Source of the DNA: Blastocatellia bacterium
GTDB lineage: Bacteria; Acidobacteriota; Blastocatellia; Pyrinomonadales; Pyrinomonadaceae
Assembly (NCBI GenBank): GCA_003168335.1
Contig: PMSM01000002.1
Coordinates: forward strand, 124,001-188,000
Direction of reading: 5' to 3'
DNA: 64,000 nt
Of this stretch, positions 50,836-61,205 are shown piece after piece. The position numbers and the translations under genes were made by a program. The notes below the pieces were generated by a model. It was not told where the DNA came from, made no database searches, and worked only from the letters and a program-made list of their open reading frames with translations. Numbering within the stretch: position 1 is the first letter of the stretch; every line of letters starts with the position of its first letter.

Positions 50836-51492
50836 ATGAATAGTTCAGCGACGATGACCCGAAGCAATGAACCCGAAGACGTCGAAGTCCACAACCGCAG
50901 CGAACATCCGGGGTTGGCACGGCGCAGCGCCGGCTGGATCGAAGTCATCGCCGGCTCGATGTTCTCCGGCAAGTCCGAAGAACTGATTCGCCGTTTGCGG
51001 CGCGCTAAGATTGCGCGGCAGAAGGTTCAGGTGTTCAAGCCTGAGATCGATAAGCGCTTCTCGCAGGATCACATAGTCTCGCACTCGGAGATGAAGCACG
51101 AATCGGCCAACGTGCGGACGGCGGCGGATGTGCGCGCTAATATCCAGCCGGACACCGAAGTAGTCGGCATTGACGAAGCACAATTTTTCGACAATGAACT
51201 GATCCAGGTCGTCAACGAACTCGCCGAACTCGGCATGCGCGTGATCGTCGCGGGTCTGGATCAGGACTACACCGGCAAACCTTGGGAACCGATGCCCCAA
51301 CTGCTCGCCGTCGCTGAATACATCACCAAGACGCACGCCATCTGCGTCAAATGCAGCCAGCCAGCCAACTACTCACAACGCATCTTTGAATCGGAAGAGC
51401 GCGTCGCGGTCGGCGCCACCGGCATGTACGAAGCCCGCTGCCGCCAGTGCTTCGTCCCGCACGCCGACGCACCGACGATTCATCCGGATTGA
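50836..51492 (+). CDS. tdk: Thymidine kinase
   Basis: 218 residues. P-loop [26 protein letters not shown] (Walker B/catalytic Glu), [22 protein letters not shown] and the zinc cysteines CVKC / CRQC define type II thymidine kinase. It phosphorylates thymidine with ATP in the salvage pathway. An N-terminal extension of ~30 residues precedes [15 protein letters not shown]. The upstream gap 50602-50835 shows no gene. Confidence 0.95.
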   Translation: MNSSATMTRSNEPEDVEVHNRSEHPGLARRSAGWIEVIAGSMFSGKSEELIRRLRRAKIARQKVQVFKPEIDKRFSQDHIVSHSEMKHESANVRTAADVRANIQPDTEVVGIDEAQFFDNELIQVVNELAELGMRVIVAGLDQDYTGKPWEPMPQLLAVAEYITKTHAICVKCSQPANYSQRIFESEERVAVGATGMYEARCRQCFVPHADAPTIHPD

Positions 51493-51554
51493 AAATCTGG
51501 AACCAGTCGAGAATGTTTTGAGCTGATGAGCTGTCTGCTACCTTGAGGGTCCAA

Positions 51555-53612
51555 TCACTTCTTCAAGATATTCCTCAGATCGAGGTTTCGGATCAGCCTG
51601 TGGAGGTTGGTCGAATGCAGGCCGAGCTGTTTTGCAGCCTCCGTATAGTTGCCCTGGGCTTCTGCAATTGCTTTGATGACGATTGATCTTTTCGCTTGCT
51701 TAAGCGCGTCATGATATCCGGCCACCGGGGGAGTACTGAGGTCTCCGGTCTCGAACAACGCTTCCGGCAAATCCTCTGGCTCGAGCATTTCGGTTGAGCC
51801 GAGCACTACTGCTCGCTCGATCGCGTTCTGCAATTCGCGAACGTTCCCTGGCCAATCATGTGCGCGCAGCAACGAACGCGCTTCCGGAGAAATTCCCTTG
51901 ATTCGTCGTTTGCACTTTTTGCTGTAAGCCGATGAGAAGTAACTCGCGAGCAACTGAATATCTTCGCGGCGATCTCTGAGCGGCGGCATAGTTAAGGATA
52001 CGACGTTCAGACGGTAATATAAGTCCTGCCGAAAGCTGCCCTGGCTCACGGCTGCTTCGAGGTCTTTGTTGGTGGCCGTTACGATCCGTACATCAACCTT
52101 AATCGGCCGCACACCGCCCACTCGTTCGAACTCATGTTCTTGCAGAACGCGCAGGAGCTTAGCCTGGATCAGCGGTGTTAGTTCGCCTATTTCGTCGAGG
52201 AACAATGTACCGCTGTCTGCTACCTCCAGTTTCCCTCGCTTTTGCGCAATCGCTCCTGTGAATGCGCCCTTTTCGTGGCCGAATAATTCACTCTCAAGGA
52301 GAGTCTCCGAAAGCGTCGCGCCATTGATCGCGATAAAGGGTTTCGCCGTGCGCGTGCTGTTCAGATGAATCGCGCGCGCCGCCAGCTCTTTCCCGGTCCC
52401 GCTTTCACCGCGAATCAAAACGGTTGAATCGGTCGGCCCGACTTTACCGATGAATTGATACACGGCACGCATGGGCGCGCTCTCGCCGATCATTTGATGC
52501 TCGACGTGAAGCTCTTCTTGCAGGCGCTGGTTTTCATCTTCCAGCCACTCGAGACGCCGGGCGTTCTCAAAAGGCGCGGCCGCGATACCCGCAATCGCGG
52601 TCAGCAACTGCAAGTGGCCTTCATCAAAGCGCGCCGCCGGATCGCTCGTGTCCAGATAAATGACGCCTAAAGGCTTCTCGAAAAGGACCAGGGGCACACA
52701 AAGCACCGAGCAAACGCGTGCGTCTGCCAGGCTCGGTCTTTCCCCGAGCCCCTCAGTCTCGAAGAGATCGTTGCTCAAAAGCGCGATGCCTTCGCGTAAC
52801 ACCTGATTGGTTATTGTCTGGCTCACCTTAATCGAATCATCCGGGCCCATCGATTTAGTCCAGCCACACACCGAGGCGAACCCGTCCCGGCTTCTATCGA
52901 CCAGAAGAATTGCTTCGCGCTCAGCGGGAATCACCTCGAGCATCAACTTGAACAGCTCCGTTTGCAGCTTCGGGATCTCGCGAAACAAATTAATCGTGGC
53001 ACTGATTTTGAGAAGCGCGTTCAGGTCCCGCGCGACGCGCGCCGGCTGTGGCTCGGGCTTGGTGCCGGGAAGACGTCCCTGGACTGTTTCCAGTTCGCAC
53101 AGGACCGCGTCCGGACGAAGGTAGAGCGCATCCTCTCTCCGCAACCTAACGGTGGATCGGGTGATCAAATCATCCTCGCCGGACTGGATGGCAGCTTTGG
53201 CGCCCGCGTCTGTTTCGTGAAGCAGGAAGAGTAAAACGACATCACCGACAGCAACCTGATCGCCATGCGCGAGCGCCTGCTCCTTCACGGGGACGCCATT
53301 AACGAACGTGCCGTTAAAGCTTTCGAGATCAATGATCGTGAATTGAAGTCCAGTCATTGAGTCGTTCTGAAGTGCCGCTTGAGCGGCGCGCTCCGGTTGA
53401 CCACTTTCGCTGTCGACATCGCCTGCCTGGTGCTCTGCCTCACCCTGGGTTGGAGCCCTCTCACTCTTGATGAGGCAATGCCGCCGCGAAACCGAAAGAT
53501 CATTTAGGCAGATGGGATTCGAGGCCTCTCGACCAATCACGATTTCACTTTCGTCCAAGGCGAAGATCGTTCCTTTGAGAGCGCCTGAGATGGCGATGAG
53601 TCTGGGGGGCAT
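51555..53612 (-). CDS. Sigma-54-dependent activator with FHA and GAF domains
   Basis: 685 residues. N-terminal FHA domain ([20 protein letters not shown], then [12 protein letters not shown]), interrupted near residues 52-85 by a Gln/Glu-rich insert. GAF domain about 190-350. AAA+ domain about 375-610 with GESGTGKE (Walker A), [10 protein letters not shown] (sigma-54 loop), [11 protein letters not shown] (Walker B). C-terminal Fis-type [30 protein letters not shown] binds phosphothreonine, so the protein can link Ser/Thr kinases, of which two are in this window, to sigma-54 promoters. It is convergent with tdk. Confidence 0.93.
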   Translation of the reverse strand: MPPRLIAISGALKGTIFALDESEIVIGREASNPICLNDLSVSRRHCLIKSERAPTQGEAEHQAGDVDSESGQPERAAQAALQNDSMTGLQFTIIDLESFNGTFVNGVPVKEQALAHGDQVAVGDVVLLFLLHETDAGAKAAIQSGEDDLITRSTVRLRREDALYLRPDAVLCELETVQGRLPGTKPEPQPARVARDLNALLKISATINLFREIPKLQTELFKLMLEVIPAEREAILLVDRSRDGFASVCGWTKSMGPDDSIKVSQTITNQVLREGIALLSNDLFETEGLGERPSLADARVCSVLCVPLVLFEKPLGVIYLDTSDPAARFDEGHLQLLTAIAGIAAAPFENARRLEWLEDENQRLQEELHVEHQMIGESAPMRAVYQFIGKVGPTDSTVLIRGESGTGKELAARAIHLNSTRTAKPFIAINGATLSETLLESELFGHEKGAFTGAIAQKRGKLEVADSGTLFLDEIGELTPLIQAKLLRVLQEHEFERVGGVRPIKVDVRIVTATNKDLEAAVSQGSFRQDLYYRLNVVSLTMPPLRDRREDIQLLASYFSSAYSKKCKRRIKGISPEARSLLRAHDWPGNVRELQNAIERAVVLGSTEMLEPEDLPEALFETGDLSTPPVAGYHDALKQAKRSIVIKAIAEAQGNYTEAAKQLGLHSTNLHRLIRNLDLRNILKK

Positions 53613-53999
53613 ATGCTTCTTGTTCTTTGATTCAGGGGCTCTGCGCCCGACTGAGATCTCCTCATCTTAGTGACGAGGCCAACGGCTTTAAGACTGAAGC
53701 CACTTTTGTTGCGATAGCATATCAGAAGTGACACCCGGGTTATCAATATCGACATAGGTTTTCTGAAAGGGAATGCTGAGCTGCGGTTTAAGACGAAGAG
53801 TTTAGTATCTGGGGAGGCCCAAAATTATTGGGTCGTTTCGCGAATTGAGTCAATCAGTCCTTACGATCATGGTGTGGTACAGCTCTAGCAATACCCTGGT
53901 CGAATTCCGTCGTTGAAAGATCGTCGTTCTGCACGATGGAACAGTGTCAGTAGGTGGTGACCGTCGCCCCTAAACTCTCATATTCGTCGGAGGTTACCA
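53613..53999. other. Divergent intergenic region
   Basis: The 387 bp between the FHA regulator and the secreted protein gene hold promoters for both directions. A GGAGG stands 6 bases before the ATG at 54000. I see no other structure or gene. Confidence 0.5.
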
Positions 54000-55853
54000 A
54001 TGCGCCAAAAGCTTCACCACACCCTAGTGACTCCCCGTGTTTTTAGTTGTCTCACCGTTTTGCTGGCAGTGAGTTTTGTCATCGCCCCTTTGCGCGGGTC
54101 GGCGTTTACCTCGACCGATCGTGTCACCCGCGAATCATTAGGCGCCGAACCGCATTTGCGAATGACGGCAGCTGCACCGGTTCTGCCCGCGCCTTCCCCA
54201 AGTCCAAGTCCTACGCCTGTGACAAGTCCGACCCCTTACGACATCGCACCATCCAGCGGCAAACAGGGCAAGGACTACGAAGTGATCATTACCAGCAATC
54301 AATGCTTGCAGGATCTATCCGAGGTTCCGCCAAAGAGTAAGCCAAGGAACCCACTCAAGGACCTTCAGTTGTACGCTCCGGACGGCAGCGGAATTAGAGT
54401 AACGAATTCAAAAGCTACTGATTGTCGCGTTACTGCCAAGTTATCGATTGCTGCGGATTCCCCAGTGGCGATTGCAAAGCTGTGGCTTGTCGATAAAGAC
54501 CGACTACCCCAAGTGGTCGTTGATTTCGCTGTTGCCGGGATCACAGCCGGCCCCATTCCGCCGGGTCTTAATGACAAGGGACAAGTGGACGTCATGTGGT
54601 CGGTCTTGCCGGATCAGATCACAAACGATAATTTCGGCGGCAAGGTGGCAAAGCAGTTCTACTGCGTCGAGGTCGTCATTGGCAATGACTCGGGGTTCGA
54701 TCTCCAACTCGCGAGTATAGGCTTCACACTTCCGGGATTGGCAAACGGCAAGTATAGAATTCCAAATTCAGGGTATCGTACGGTTCGTGGAAGTTTGGAG
54801 GCCTTTCAGCTCCTGGCTCCGCGAAACTTTGTCGTCAACGGTCTCAAAATGTTGGGACCATTATTGACCGGCTTTCTACCGTTTTTCCACGCCGCCTCAC
54901 ACACAACTAACTTTTCGGAAGCCATCAATCTCATCAGCAATCCACTGGAGAAGGGGGTTGAAAACTTCTGGCCCGATTTGGTTCCGTCTGAATTGGATCG
55001 CCTGGCGGATCAGACCTTCAGGGATGATGTCTCAACTAAAACCATAGTTCCGAATAACGTCCAAGCTAGAATCCTGACCTTCGTGCCGAAACAGCTGTTG
55101 TTCCCAAAACAACAGGGGCTCGCTAAGGGTTCGGTAAAGATCGACAACGTCGAGTTCAAATCAAGTAATCCGCAGGATGTGATGAAAGTGCTTGGCGAGA
55201 TCGTCATTGTTGGAAATCAGATCGATTACGTAAACCGCATGCGCGTAGTCAATAATCCGCTCGGAGTGTCAGCCTCTGATCGATCAATTTCGGGCAAGAT
55301 AACTGATCCATGCTCTGTCGGAGTTGGTGGTGTAACCATGACCCTGAGCGGCGGCTCTGATTTCACTTCACGAGACATCACTACCTCGCCGGATGGCACG
55401 TTCAATTTCCCGAATGTTCCCATCGGCAGGACCTACACGGTGACGCCGAAACTGGAAAATATGACCTTTCATGCGGAGAGCCCCGGGAGCGAGACCTTCA
55501 CTCTCAATGATACCAAGACCAACTTGAACTTTGGGGCCGACTACGCGGTGCTCGTAATTACCGGCAAAATCACCGACAAGGACTCGAAGCCAATCAAGGA
55601 CGTTCCGGTTTCGCTATCACCGGCTGGCCTGGCAGACGACGTGAAGACCAACGACGTGGGGGTGTTCAGATTTGAAGTAGCCGGTTCCAAAGTGAAGTTG
55701 CCGGCTGCAACTTATCAAATCACGCCGACGCTCGACAAGTATACGTTCGACGCCGCAACAGAGCCCTGGAAGTGCGATCAAAGGCAAGTGGACTTTGTGG
55801 CGACGCCGAAACCGTCACCGTCACCAACACCGAAGCCGGCGCCTGCGCCCTGA
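54000..55853 (+). CDS. Secreted protein with two CarboxypepD_reg-like Ig domains
   Basis: 617 residues. Signal peptide (SCLTVLLAVSFVIAPLRGSAF), a Pro/Ser linker (APSPSPSPTPVTSPTP), an IPT/TIG-like start (YDIAPSSGKQGKDYEVIITSNQC), then a large central region without a known family. The last ~200 residues hold two carboxypeptidase-regulatory-like units: SISGKITDPCSVGVGGVTMTLSGGSDFTS and LVITGKITDKDSKPIKDVPVSLSP. It ends in a Pro/Lys/Ser tail. Such units occur in surface proteins and transport accessories; exact role unknown. Confidence 0.75.
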   Translation: MRQKLHHTLVTPRVFSCLTVLLAVSFVIAPLRGSAFTSTDRVTRESLGAEPHLRMTAAAPVLPAPSPSPSPTPVTSPTPYDIAPSSGKQGKDYEVIITSNQCLQDLSEVPPKSKPRNPLKDLQLYAPDGSGIRVTNSKATDCRVTAKLSIAADSPVAIAKLWLVDKDRLPQVVVDFAVAGITAGPIPPGLNDKGQVDVMWSVLPDQITNDNFGGKVAKQFYCVEVVIGNDSGFDLQLASIGFTLPGLANGKYRIPNSGYRTVRGSLEAFQLLAPRNFVVNGLKMLGPLLTGFLPFFHAASHTTNFSEAINLISNPLEKGVENFWPDLVPSELDRLADQTFRDDVSTKTIVPNNVQARILTFVPKQLLFPKQQGLAKGSVKIDNVEFKSSNPQDVMKVLGEIVIVGNQIDYVNRMRVVNNPLGVSASDRSISGKITDPCSVGVGGVTMTLSGGSDFTSRDITTSPDGTFNFPNVPIGRTYTVTPKLENMTFHAESPGSETFTLNDTKTNLNFGADYAVLVITGKITDKDSKPIKDVPVSLSPAGLADDVKTNDVGVFRFEVAGSKVKLPAATYQITPTLDKYTFDAATEPWKCDQRQVDFVATPKPSPSPTPKPAPAP

Positions 55854-56013
55854 AGCCCGAAAGCATGCGAGACCAGGATGGGCAGTTTTCGACTGTGCTT
55901 GAAAAAGCTTTACACGAGACGAGGTTTTCAATAGGCTAGCGCGGTTTCACAAAAGGCCGGGATCATTCATTGCTAGCGGCCCGCAGCAACCTTCTTTATG
56001 AAAGGGGAACGGT

Positions 56014-56565
56014 GTGAGTACGACAAAGAAGACAGCTAAACGCAAGGCACCCGCAAAGCGCAAGCGAAGGGGTGACGGGGGGCCCATCATTGTTGGAGGG
56101 GGCGGAGGCAATCGACGCGGGAGGGCTGACGAGTATGGTTACGTTAAGTTCCAGCCGCAAGATTATCCACTGAGTGCGCCTCCCGATCAGCCCGGGAAAC
56201 TTTACTTCATTGGTCCGAACAACGAACCAATGACAGTCTTGACGCTCAAGATCGGCACTGCAACTCCGATTGACCTCTTACCTTTCCTTGACCGGCCTGG
56301 CTCCTTAGAGGTTCACCTTCGAGGCTTTCGGGAGCGTATAAGGATCACCAGTGACCCTCTGGGCGTGGAGTTTCATCCCGCGGACTTTCCACCGGGGGGC
56401 ACGTTGCACGAGAAAAAAGGAACAACAATCACCACTGTGCAATTTAACCAGGAGGGAAGCAAGAAGGAGACTATCTTGGTCAGACTCAAGAAGGATGATG
56501 AGTGGATTATCACAGCTCTTAGACCGGTCGGCCGCCGCAGTTCTAAGCGCCGAGCAAAGCGTTAA
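56014..56565 (+). CDS. Basic-tailed hypothetical protein
   Basis: 183 residues, GTG start at 56014 after AAAGGGGAACG. The N-terminus is Lys/Arg/Ala rich (KKTAKRKAPAKRKRRGDG) then Gly-rich, and the C-terminus ends RRSSKRRAKR. The middle is beta-rich (YGYVKFQPQDYPLSAPPDQPG, VEFHPADFPPGG). Basic tails suggest nucleic-acid or polyanion binding. No family recognised. It overlaps the 3' end of the convergent kinase gene by 23 bases. Confidence 0.65.
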   Translation: MSTTKKTAKRKAPAKRKRRGDGGPIIVGGGGGNRRGRADEYGYVKFQPQDYPLSAPPDQPGKLYFIGPNNEPMTVLTLKIGTATPIDLLPFLDRPGSLEVHLRGFRERIRITSDPLGVEFHPADFPPGGTLHEKKGTTITTVQFNQEGSKKETILVRLKKDDEWIITALRPVGRRSSKRRAKR

Positions 56566-59551
56566 GCTGCGTTCTTAATTCCGCGACGTCGGGCCGGGAA
56601 AGATAGGTTTTGTAGTTCTGGCTGTCCCATACTTGTTCAAGGCTGCCAAGGATGCCCGAGGCTTCCTGTGCAAGTTGGTGCGACTGAGTGGCGTTGCCGA
56701 GCCTTTCACTGGCGCGGGACTCAATCAGCAAAGCACGCCATTCTGATTCGTGTTGCTTCCCTGCAGCAAACTGATGCTGCGCTTCCGCGGCTAACGAAAA
56801 TGCCGTTTGAGGATCGCCTGCGATAAGCGCACATTCGGCAAGCGCCAGCGTTGCATTCGAGAGAAGAGTGGGACTGTGTAAAGTGCGGGCCAAGCTTACA
56901 GCATCCTCACAGTGTTTGCGTCCGGCGGATGATTGTCCTGAGAGCGCCTGCGCCAGCCCAAGCGTGTAGCCTGCCCGCACAGAGACCGAGTTGTAGGTCG
57001 TACCTGCAAGATCCAAGGCCCTTTGCGCTTCCGTCATCGCATCTTTTAGCTTTCGGTTGCTCAATGCAATGCGCGAACTTGCCATGGTAACAAGAGCAAG
57101 CAACTCTCCATACGGCTCGTGACTTGGCGGTGTTGAAATGTCGTGCGCTTCAGCGAGGGCAATGCGCGCTTCGTCGTAGCGTCCAAGTTGACCTAGCAAT
57201 GACGCACGATTGTATGCGGTATAACCCATATTGAGCTTTGCATTAAGGGACTTTAGGATCTTGTAGTTTTCATCAAAGTGTAAGAGAGACTCAGGAAAGC
57301 GTTGAGTGTCTTGCAAAAGAAGACCGAGTCCTTCATGGGCTAACGCAATTTGCTGAGAATCGCCCACCTCGGTCGCGAGTTTCAGCTGTTCGTCGAACGA
57401 TCGCTGTGCTGTTTCGTATTCGCCAAGATCTTCGGACGTGCGTCCGAGAATTGCAAATGTCTGCGAAGTCTCCTTGCGATAGCCGCCTTCCTGATAGAAG
57501 GGCAGAGCACGCTGCGCAAAGTCTCGCGCCCCTTGCGGATCGCCCTGCTGCAATCGCAAGCTAGCCAGCATTACCAAGGCGCGCGCCTCATTGCGTCGGC
57601 CTTTATAGAGTTGGGCCATCCTTAAGGCTTCATTGAAGCTCTTTTCTGCTTCGCCGAAACTGCCCTTAATCAGATAAGTAGTGCCAATCTCGATCAGACC
57701 ATACATGGTCAAGCTTTCCAAACCGCTCGCTTGCGCGAGTTGCAATGCCTGGGAAGAATAATTCTGTGCCTGCGTCGCGTCGCCGGAAGTGACGGCGTTA
57801 TTGCTCAAATTCAGCAGCACTAGAATTTTCTTGTCCTTGTTTTCAAGAGCTGCCGATCTGTCGAGTGCCTGCAAGAGCTCTTCGCGGGCTTCCGTAATCT
57901 TTCCCTGCTGGCCCAAGAGCACACTCCGTTGAAGCAGCACCTGGGTCATGCCCTCAATCTCATTCGCGATGTCGAACAGTTTAAAAGCTTGATCGAATGC
58001 AGCGTATGCCTCATCGAATCGCTGACGGCGCCCGCAGACGATACCCAAACGAAGAAAAGGAGCGGCGTAATGCGGATCCATCTTCGTCGCTTGCTGATGG
58101 TTCTCGATCGCCTTGTCAGGCTGTTCATTTCTTTCGTAAGCACGTCCCAAATCGACGACCGCGTACGGCTTCTCGCTTTCTGGTACGCTCGATACGATCG
58201 CGCGATAATCTTCAACCGCCCTGGCAAAATCGCGTTTGACCGTATCCGTGACAGCTTGCAATCGCAGGCTGTCGAGTTGCGGCAAAACATTGGTGTCGGG
58301 AACTAGTTCGCGTGCAAGGAGTAGCTCGTCTTTCGCCTTGTCTGAGGAATCAAGTTCAGTAAAAGCCTCCGCAAGGCGCGCGTGAGCCAATGCAAAACGA
58401 CCATCCTCCTGAACTACCTGCTGGAGAATTTTGCTGGCTTTGAAGTAGGCACCCTCCCGCATCGCATCGACTGCTCGGTCATACAAGCGCTGCGCATCCG
58501 CTGTGGGTTTATGCGGCCGCGTGCGCGTCAAGAGCCAATAGCCAAGCCCTAACGCAGTGAGTATCACCAGAGCAGCAGCCACATACCCAATCGACAGCCG
58601 CGGCCGTTTGAAGATGTCCGAAAAAGTTGCCAGCGCGCCCGTCGGATGTGTCCCGGGGACCGGTGACATCAGGCGCGTGACCGTGCGATCGGAACCATTC
58701 GTGCGCGCCCTTGCCTGTGTCGACTCCAGAGCCACGATCATTTCATCGGCCGTCTGGTAACGCGCCTCAGGCTTCTTGGCCAGAGCCTTCAGGGCGATCC
58801 GATCGAGCTCAGGCGAAACACTTGAATTGAACTTCGATGGTCGTGGCGGATCGTCCCGAATTACTTGGGCGCAGATCTCCACCGGACTCTTGCCCGAAAA
58901 GGCGGGCTGTCCAGCGATGCATTCATAAAGCACCGATCCGAGCGAGAACAGATCGCTGCGCGCGTCCACTTCGACACCCAGCGCTTGTTCGGGTGAAAGA
59001 TACATCGGCGTGCCCACGATCACGCCTTCCTTTGTCTGGGTATTAAGGTGTGTGTGCGCGTCTGGATCGGTCGGGCCGACGTCGATCTGTTTCGCTAATC
59101 CAAAGTCGAGCACTTTGACATCGCCGCGCTCATTAATCGCGATGTTCGAAGGCTTGATGTCGCGATGGACAATGCCCTTACGGTGGGCTTCGGCGAGCGC
59201 TTCGGCAACTTGTTTGACAATTTCGATAGCGCGCGGAATGGTCAGTGCTTCGTTGAGCATTAGATCACTCAGCGTCTTGCCTTTGACCAACTCCATCACG
59301 ATGTAAGGCTGTCCGTCATCGGTCTCACCATAGTCGTGAATGGTGGCGATGTGCGGATGAGAGAGTTTCGAAACCGCCTGCGCTTCGCGCAGAAAGCGCA
59401 TGCGAAAATGCTGGTCGGTCCGCGCGGCGGTGAGAGTTTTGATGGCCACGCGGCGTCCCAGCACCGTGTCCTCGGCGATATAGACAACGCCCATGCCGCC
59501 TTCGCCGAGTTTCTCGACGATACGATAGTGAGAAATAGTCTCGCCAATCAT
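56543..59551 (-). CDS. Ser/Thr protein kinase with TPR array
   Basis: 1002 residues. Kinase domain about 1-280: HYRIVEKLGEGGMGVVY, RRVAIKTL, VHRDIKPSNIAI, DFGLAKQ, SPEQALG. One TM helix (YVAAALVILTALGLGYWLL, about 330). About 650 residues of TPR-type repeats follow, for example PYAVVDLGRAYERNEQPDKAIENHQ and YAAPFLRLGIVCGRRQRFDEAYAAFDQ. The TPR part is expected outside the cytoplasmic membrane and may sense protein partners. It could phosphorylate the FHA regulator's ligands; inference only. Confidence 0.93.
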   Translation of the reverse strand: MIGETISHYRIVEKLGEGGMGVVYIAEDTVLGRRVAIKTLTAARTDQHFRMRFLREAQAVSKLSHPHIATIHDYGETDDGQPYIVMELVKGKTLSDLMLNEALTIPRAIEIVKQVAEALAEAHRKGIVHRDIKPSNIAINERGDVKVLDFGLAKQIDVGPTDPDAHTHLNTQTKEGVIVGTPMYLSPEQALGVEVDARSDLFSLGSVLYECIAGQPAFSGKSPVEICAQVIRDDPPRPSKFNSSVSPELDRIALKALAKKPEARYQTADEMIVALESTQARARTNGSDRTVTRLMSPVPGTHPTGALATFSDIFKRPRLSIGYVAAALVILTALGLGYWLLTRTRPHKPTADAQRLYDRAVDAMREGAYFKASKILQQVVQEDGRFALAHARLAEAFTELDSSDKAKDELLLARELVPDTNVLPQLDSLRLQAVTDTVKRDFARAVEDYRAIVSSVPESEKPYAVVDLGRAYERNEQPDKAIENHQQATKMDPHYAAPFLRLGIVCGRRQRFDEAYAAFDQAFKLFDIANEIEGMTQVLLQRSVLLGQQGKITEAREELLQALDRSAALENKDKKILVLLNLSNNAVTSGDATQAQNYSSQALQLAQASGLESLTMYGLIEIGTTYLIKGSFGEAEKSFNEALRMAQLYKGRRNEARALVMLASLRLQQGDPQGARDFAQRALPFYQEGGYRKETSQTFAILGRTSEDLGEYETAQRSFDEQLKLATEVGDSQQIALAHEGLGLLLQDTQRFPESLLHFDENYKILKSLNAKLNMGYTAYNRASLLGQLGRYDEARIALAEAHDISTPPSHEPYGELLALVTMASSRIALSNRKLKDAMTEAQRALDLAGTTYNSVSVRAGYTLGLAQALSGQSSAGRKHCEDAVSLARTLHSPTLLSNATLALAECALIAGDPQTAFSLAAEAQHQFAAGKQHESEWRALLIESRASERLGNATQSHQLAQEASGILGSLEQVWDSQNYKTYLSRPDVAELRTQLNALLGA

Positions 59552-60018
59552 TCGAAGTCGACTGCTTCCTCAGAAAAAAGAAACGGACAAGGAAAATTGC
59601 TGCGTGATGCCGGGCCTCCCAGGCGGACCGACGGAGTCGAAGCTGAGCGAGCGGCATTGTCGCTTTAGTTCGGGTGTATTTCAAGGCTGGATCAGTGGTC
59701 GTGGCGAAGGTCTGGGGCTGACAGCTTTCATTACGCGTCGAAAACTCGTAACGGATGCCCCGAGTGTGTGTTGGTAAAGGTGAGTCATCACATTGCCGGC
59801 CCGGCCGGTCCTTCGGGCCCGGGCTACGACCAGGGACAACTATTTCACCCACGATTCCAATCCCACCCGCAAGAAGACTCCCCATCCACGTTCTAATCAC
59901 ACAAAGCATCCGCAGTTCTAATCGCGGAGGCGACAGTTTCGGTTTTCACGCTGTGTGAAGAGGTCTCCCCCGGTTGCGCACAGCCATTTTCTTGGCAGAC
60001 TGGAAGGGAGAAAAAGTG
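59552..60018. other. Divergent intergenic region with GC-rich hairpin
   Basis: 467 bp between the kinase and the ARPP-1-like gene. It contains a GC-rich inverted stretch near 59796-59826 (GGCCCGGCCGG ... GGGCCCGGGC), REP-like in style. No gene seen. Confidence 0.4.
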
Positions 60019-61068
60019 ATGAAGACGAATTTGATTAGTTTGGTGGCCGGGTTGGTGTTGATGGTCGCGGCCCCGCTCGCGATCGTCGGTGCCTGGGGCG
60101 GTCATGCGGGACAGGCAGCGCCGGAAAAGGACGGTTACCGGCTCGAAGGGCCATTTACGCAGGGCAACCTCACGGTGTTTCTAATTCATGGTAAAGACAA
60201 GATTAAGGGCGTTACGTTCATAACGCTCCAGGAAGCTCTGGTGCAGAAGAAGGTGATCGTGCGCGAAACGCGCTCGGTCAATGAACTCTCAATCGAGAAT
60301 ATATCCAGCGAAGAAGTCTATGTGCAGTCCGGCGACATCGTAAAAGGCGGCCAGCAGGATCGCATGATGGCGGTCGATCTTATCCTGCCGCCGCGTTCGG
60401 GCAAGATTCCGATCTCGGCGTTCTGTGTCGAGAACGGGCGCTGGAGCAAACGCGGCACGGAAGAGGTTACGGTTTTCAATTCATCGGCGAACGTAGTGGC
60501 CGGCCGCGACCTGAAGTTAGCCGCGAAGAATGCGGAATCGCAGGGCGAAGTTTGGAAGCAAGTGGCGGTGGCCCAGGACAAGCTGAGTGCCAATACCGGC
60601 ACGCGTGTGAATGGCGCCGCGTCACCGACAAGTTTCCAGCTGGCTTTGGAAAACAAAGAGGTGCAAGCGAGCGCTGATAGCTACGTCAAGGCTTTGAACG
60701 GCATTCTCAATGGTAAGACCGATGTCATTGGTTATGTGTTTGCTATCAACGGCCAGATTAATAGCGCGGACGTTTATGCTTCCAGTGCGCTCTTCAAGAA
60801 GCTTTGGCCCAAGCTGCTACAGGCGAGTGCGATCGAGGCGGTAGCTGAGCTGCGCCGGGGCGAAAAATTCACAGCGCCGCCTGCCAATGCGGTCCAGGGT
60901 TTCCTTGATGATTCGCCGAAAGGAACTGAGAAGCAGAAGGACGTTTCGTCCCGCGTGCAGATGGTCACACGCGAATCCGAAGACAACGTGTTTTTCGAAA
61001 CTCGCGATCGCGCGAAATCCGACGCCTGGGTGCACCGGAATTACATTAAGAAGGACAAGAAGGACTAA
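60019..61068 (+). CDS. ARPP-1-domain-like secreted protein
   Basis: 349 residues from the ATG at 60019 (GGGAG 10 bases upstream). Signal peptide SLVAGLVLMVAAPLAIVGAWG. The body has YRLEGPFTQGNLTVFLIHGKDKIKG, TLQEALVQKKVIVRETRSVNELSIENISSEEVYVQSGDIVKGGQQDRM and IPISAFCVENGRWSKRG, matching the ARPP-1 domain (ARG and rhodanese-phosphatase-superfamily-associated), recalled. Function of that domain is unknown. Extracytoplasmic location is likely. Confidence 0.78.
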   Translation: MKTNLISLVAGLVLMVAAPLAIVGAWGGHAGQAAPEKDGYRLEGPFTQGNLTVFLIHGKDKIKGVTFITLQEALVQKKVIVRETRSVNELSIENISSEEVYVQSGDIVKGGQQDRMMAVDLILPPRSGKIPISAFCVENGRWSKRGTEEVTVFNSSANVVAGRDLKLAAKNAESQGEVWKQVAVAQDKLSANTGTRVNGAASPTSFQLALENKEVQASADSYVKALNGILNGKTDVIGYVFAINGQINSADVYASSALFKKLWPKLLQASAIEAVAELRRGEKFTAPPANAVQGFLDDSPKGTEKQKDVSSRVQMVTRESEDNVFFETRDRAKSDAWVHRNYIKKDKKD

Positions 61069-61205
61069 ACGAAACAGCAGTAAGGGATCGCTCGGCGTGG
61101 CGAGTGGGTTCGAACTCGCCAGGAAAAAACTGAAGGCACGGAGAGAACTGACTGTTCCCTTCGTGCCTTCGTGTAATGTGGTGCGCTACTGAGTGCTGGT
61201 CGTCG

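Noticed and set aside
50666-50920. 84-codon minus-strand frame upstream of tdk
   Set aside because: Overlaps the tdk start and translates low-complexity intergenic sequence; no features of a protein family.
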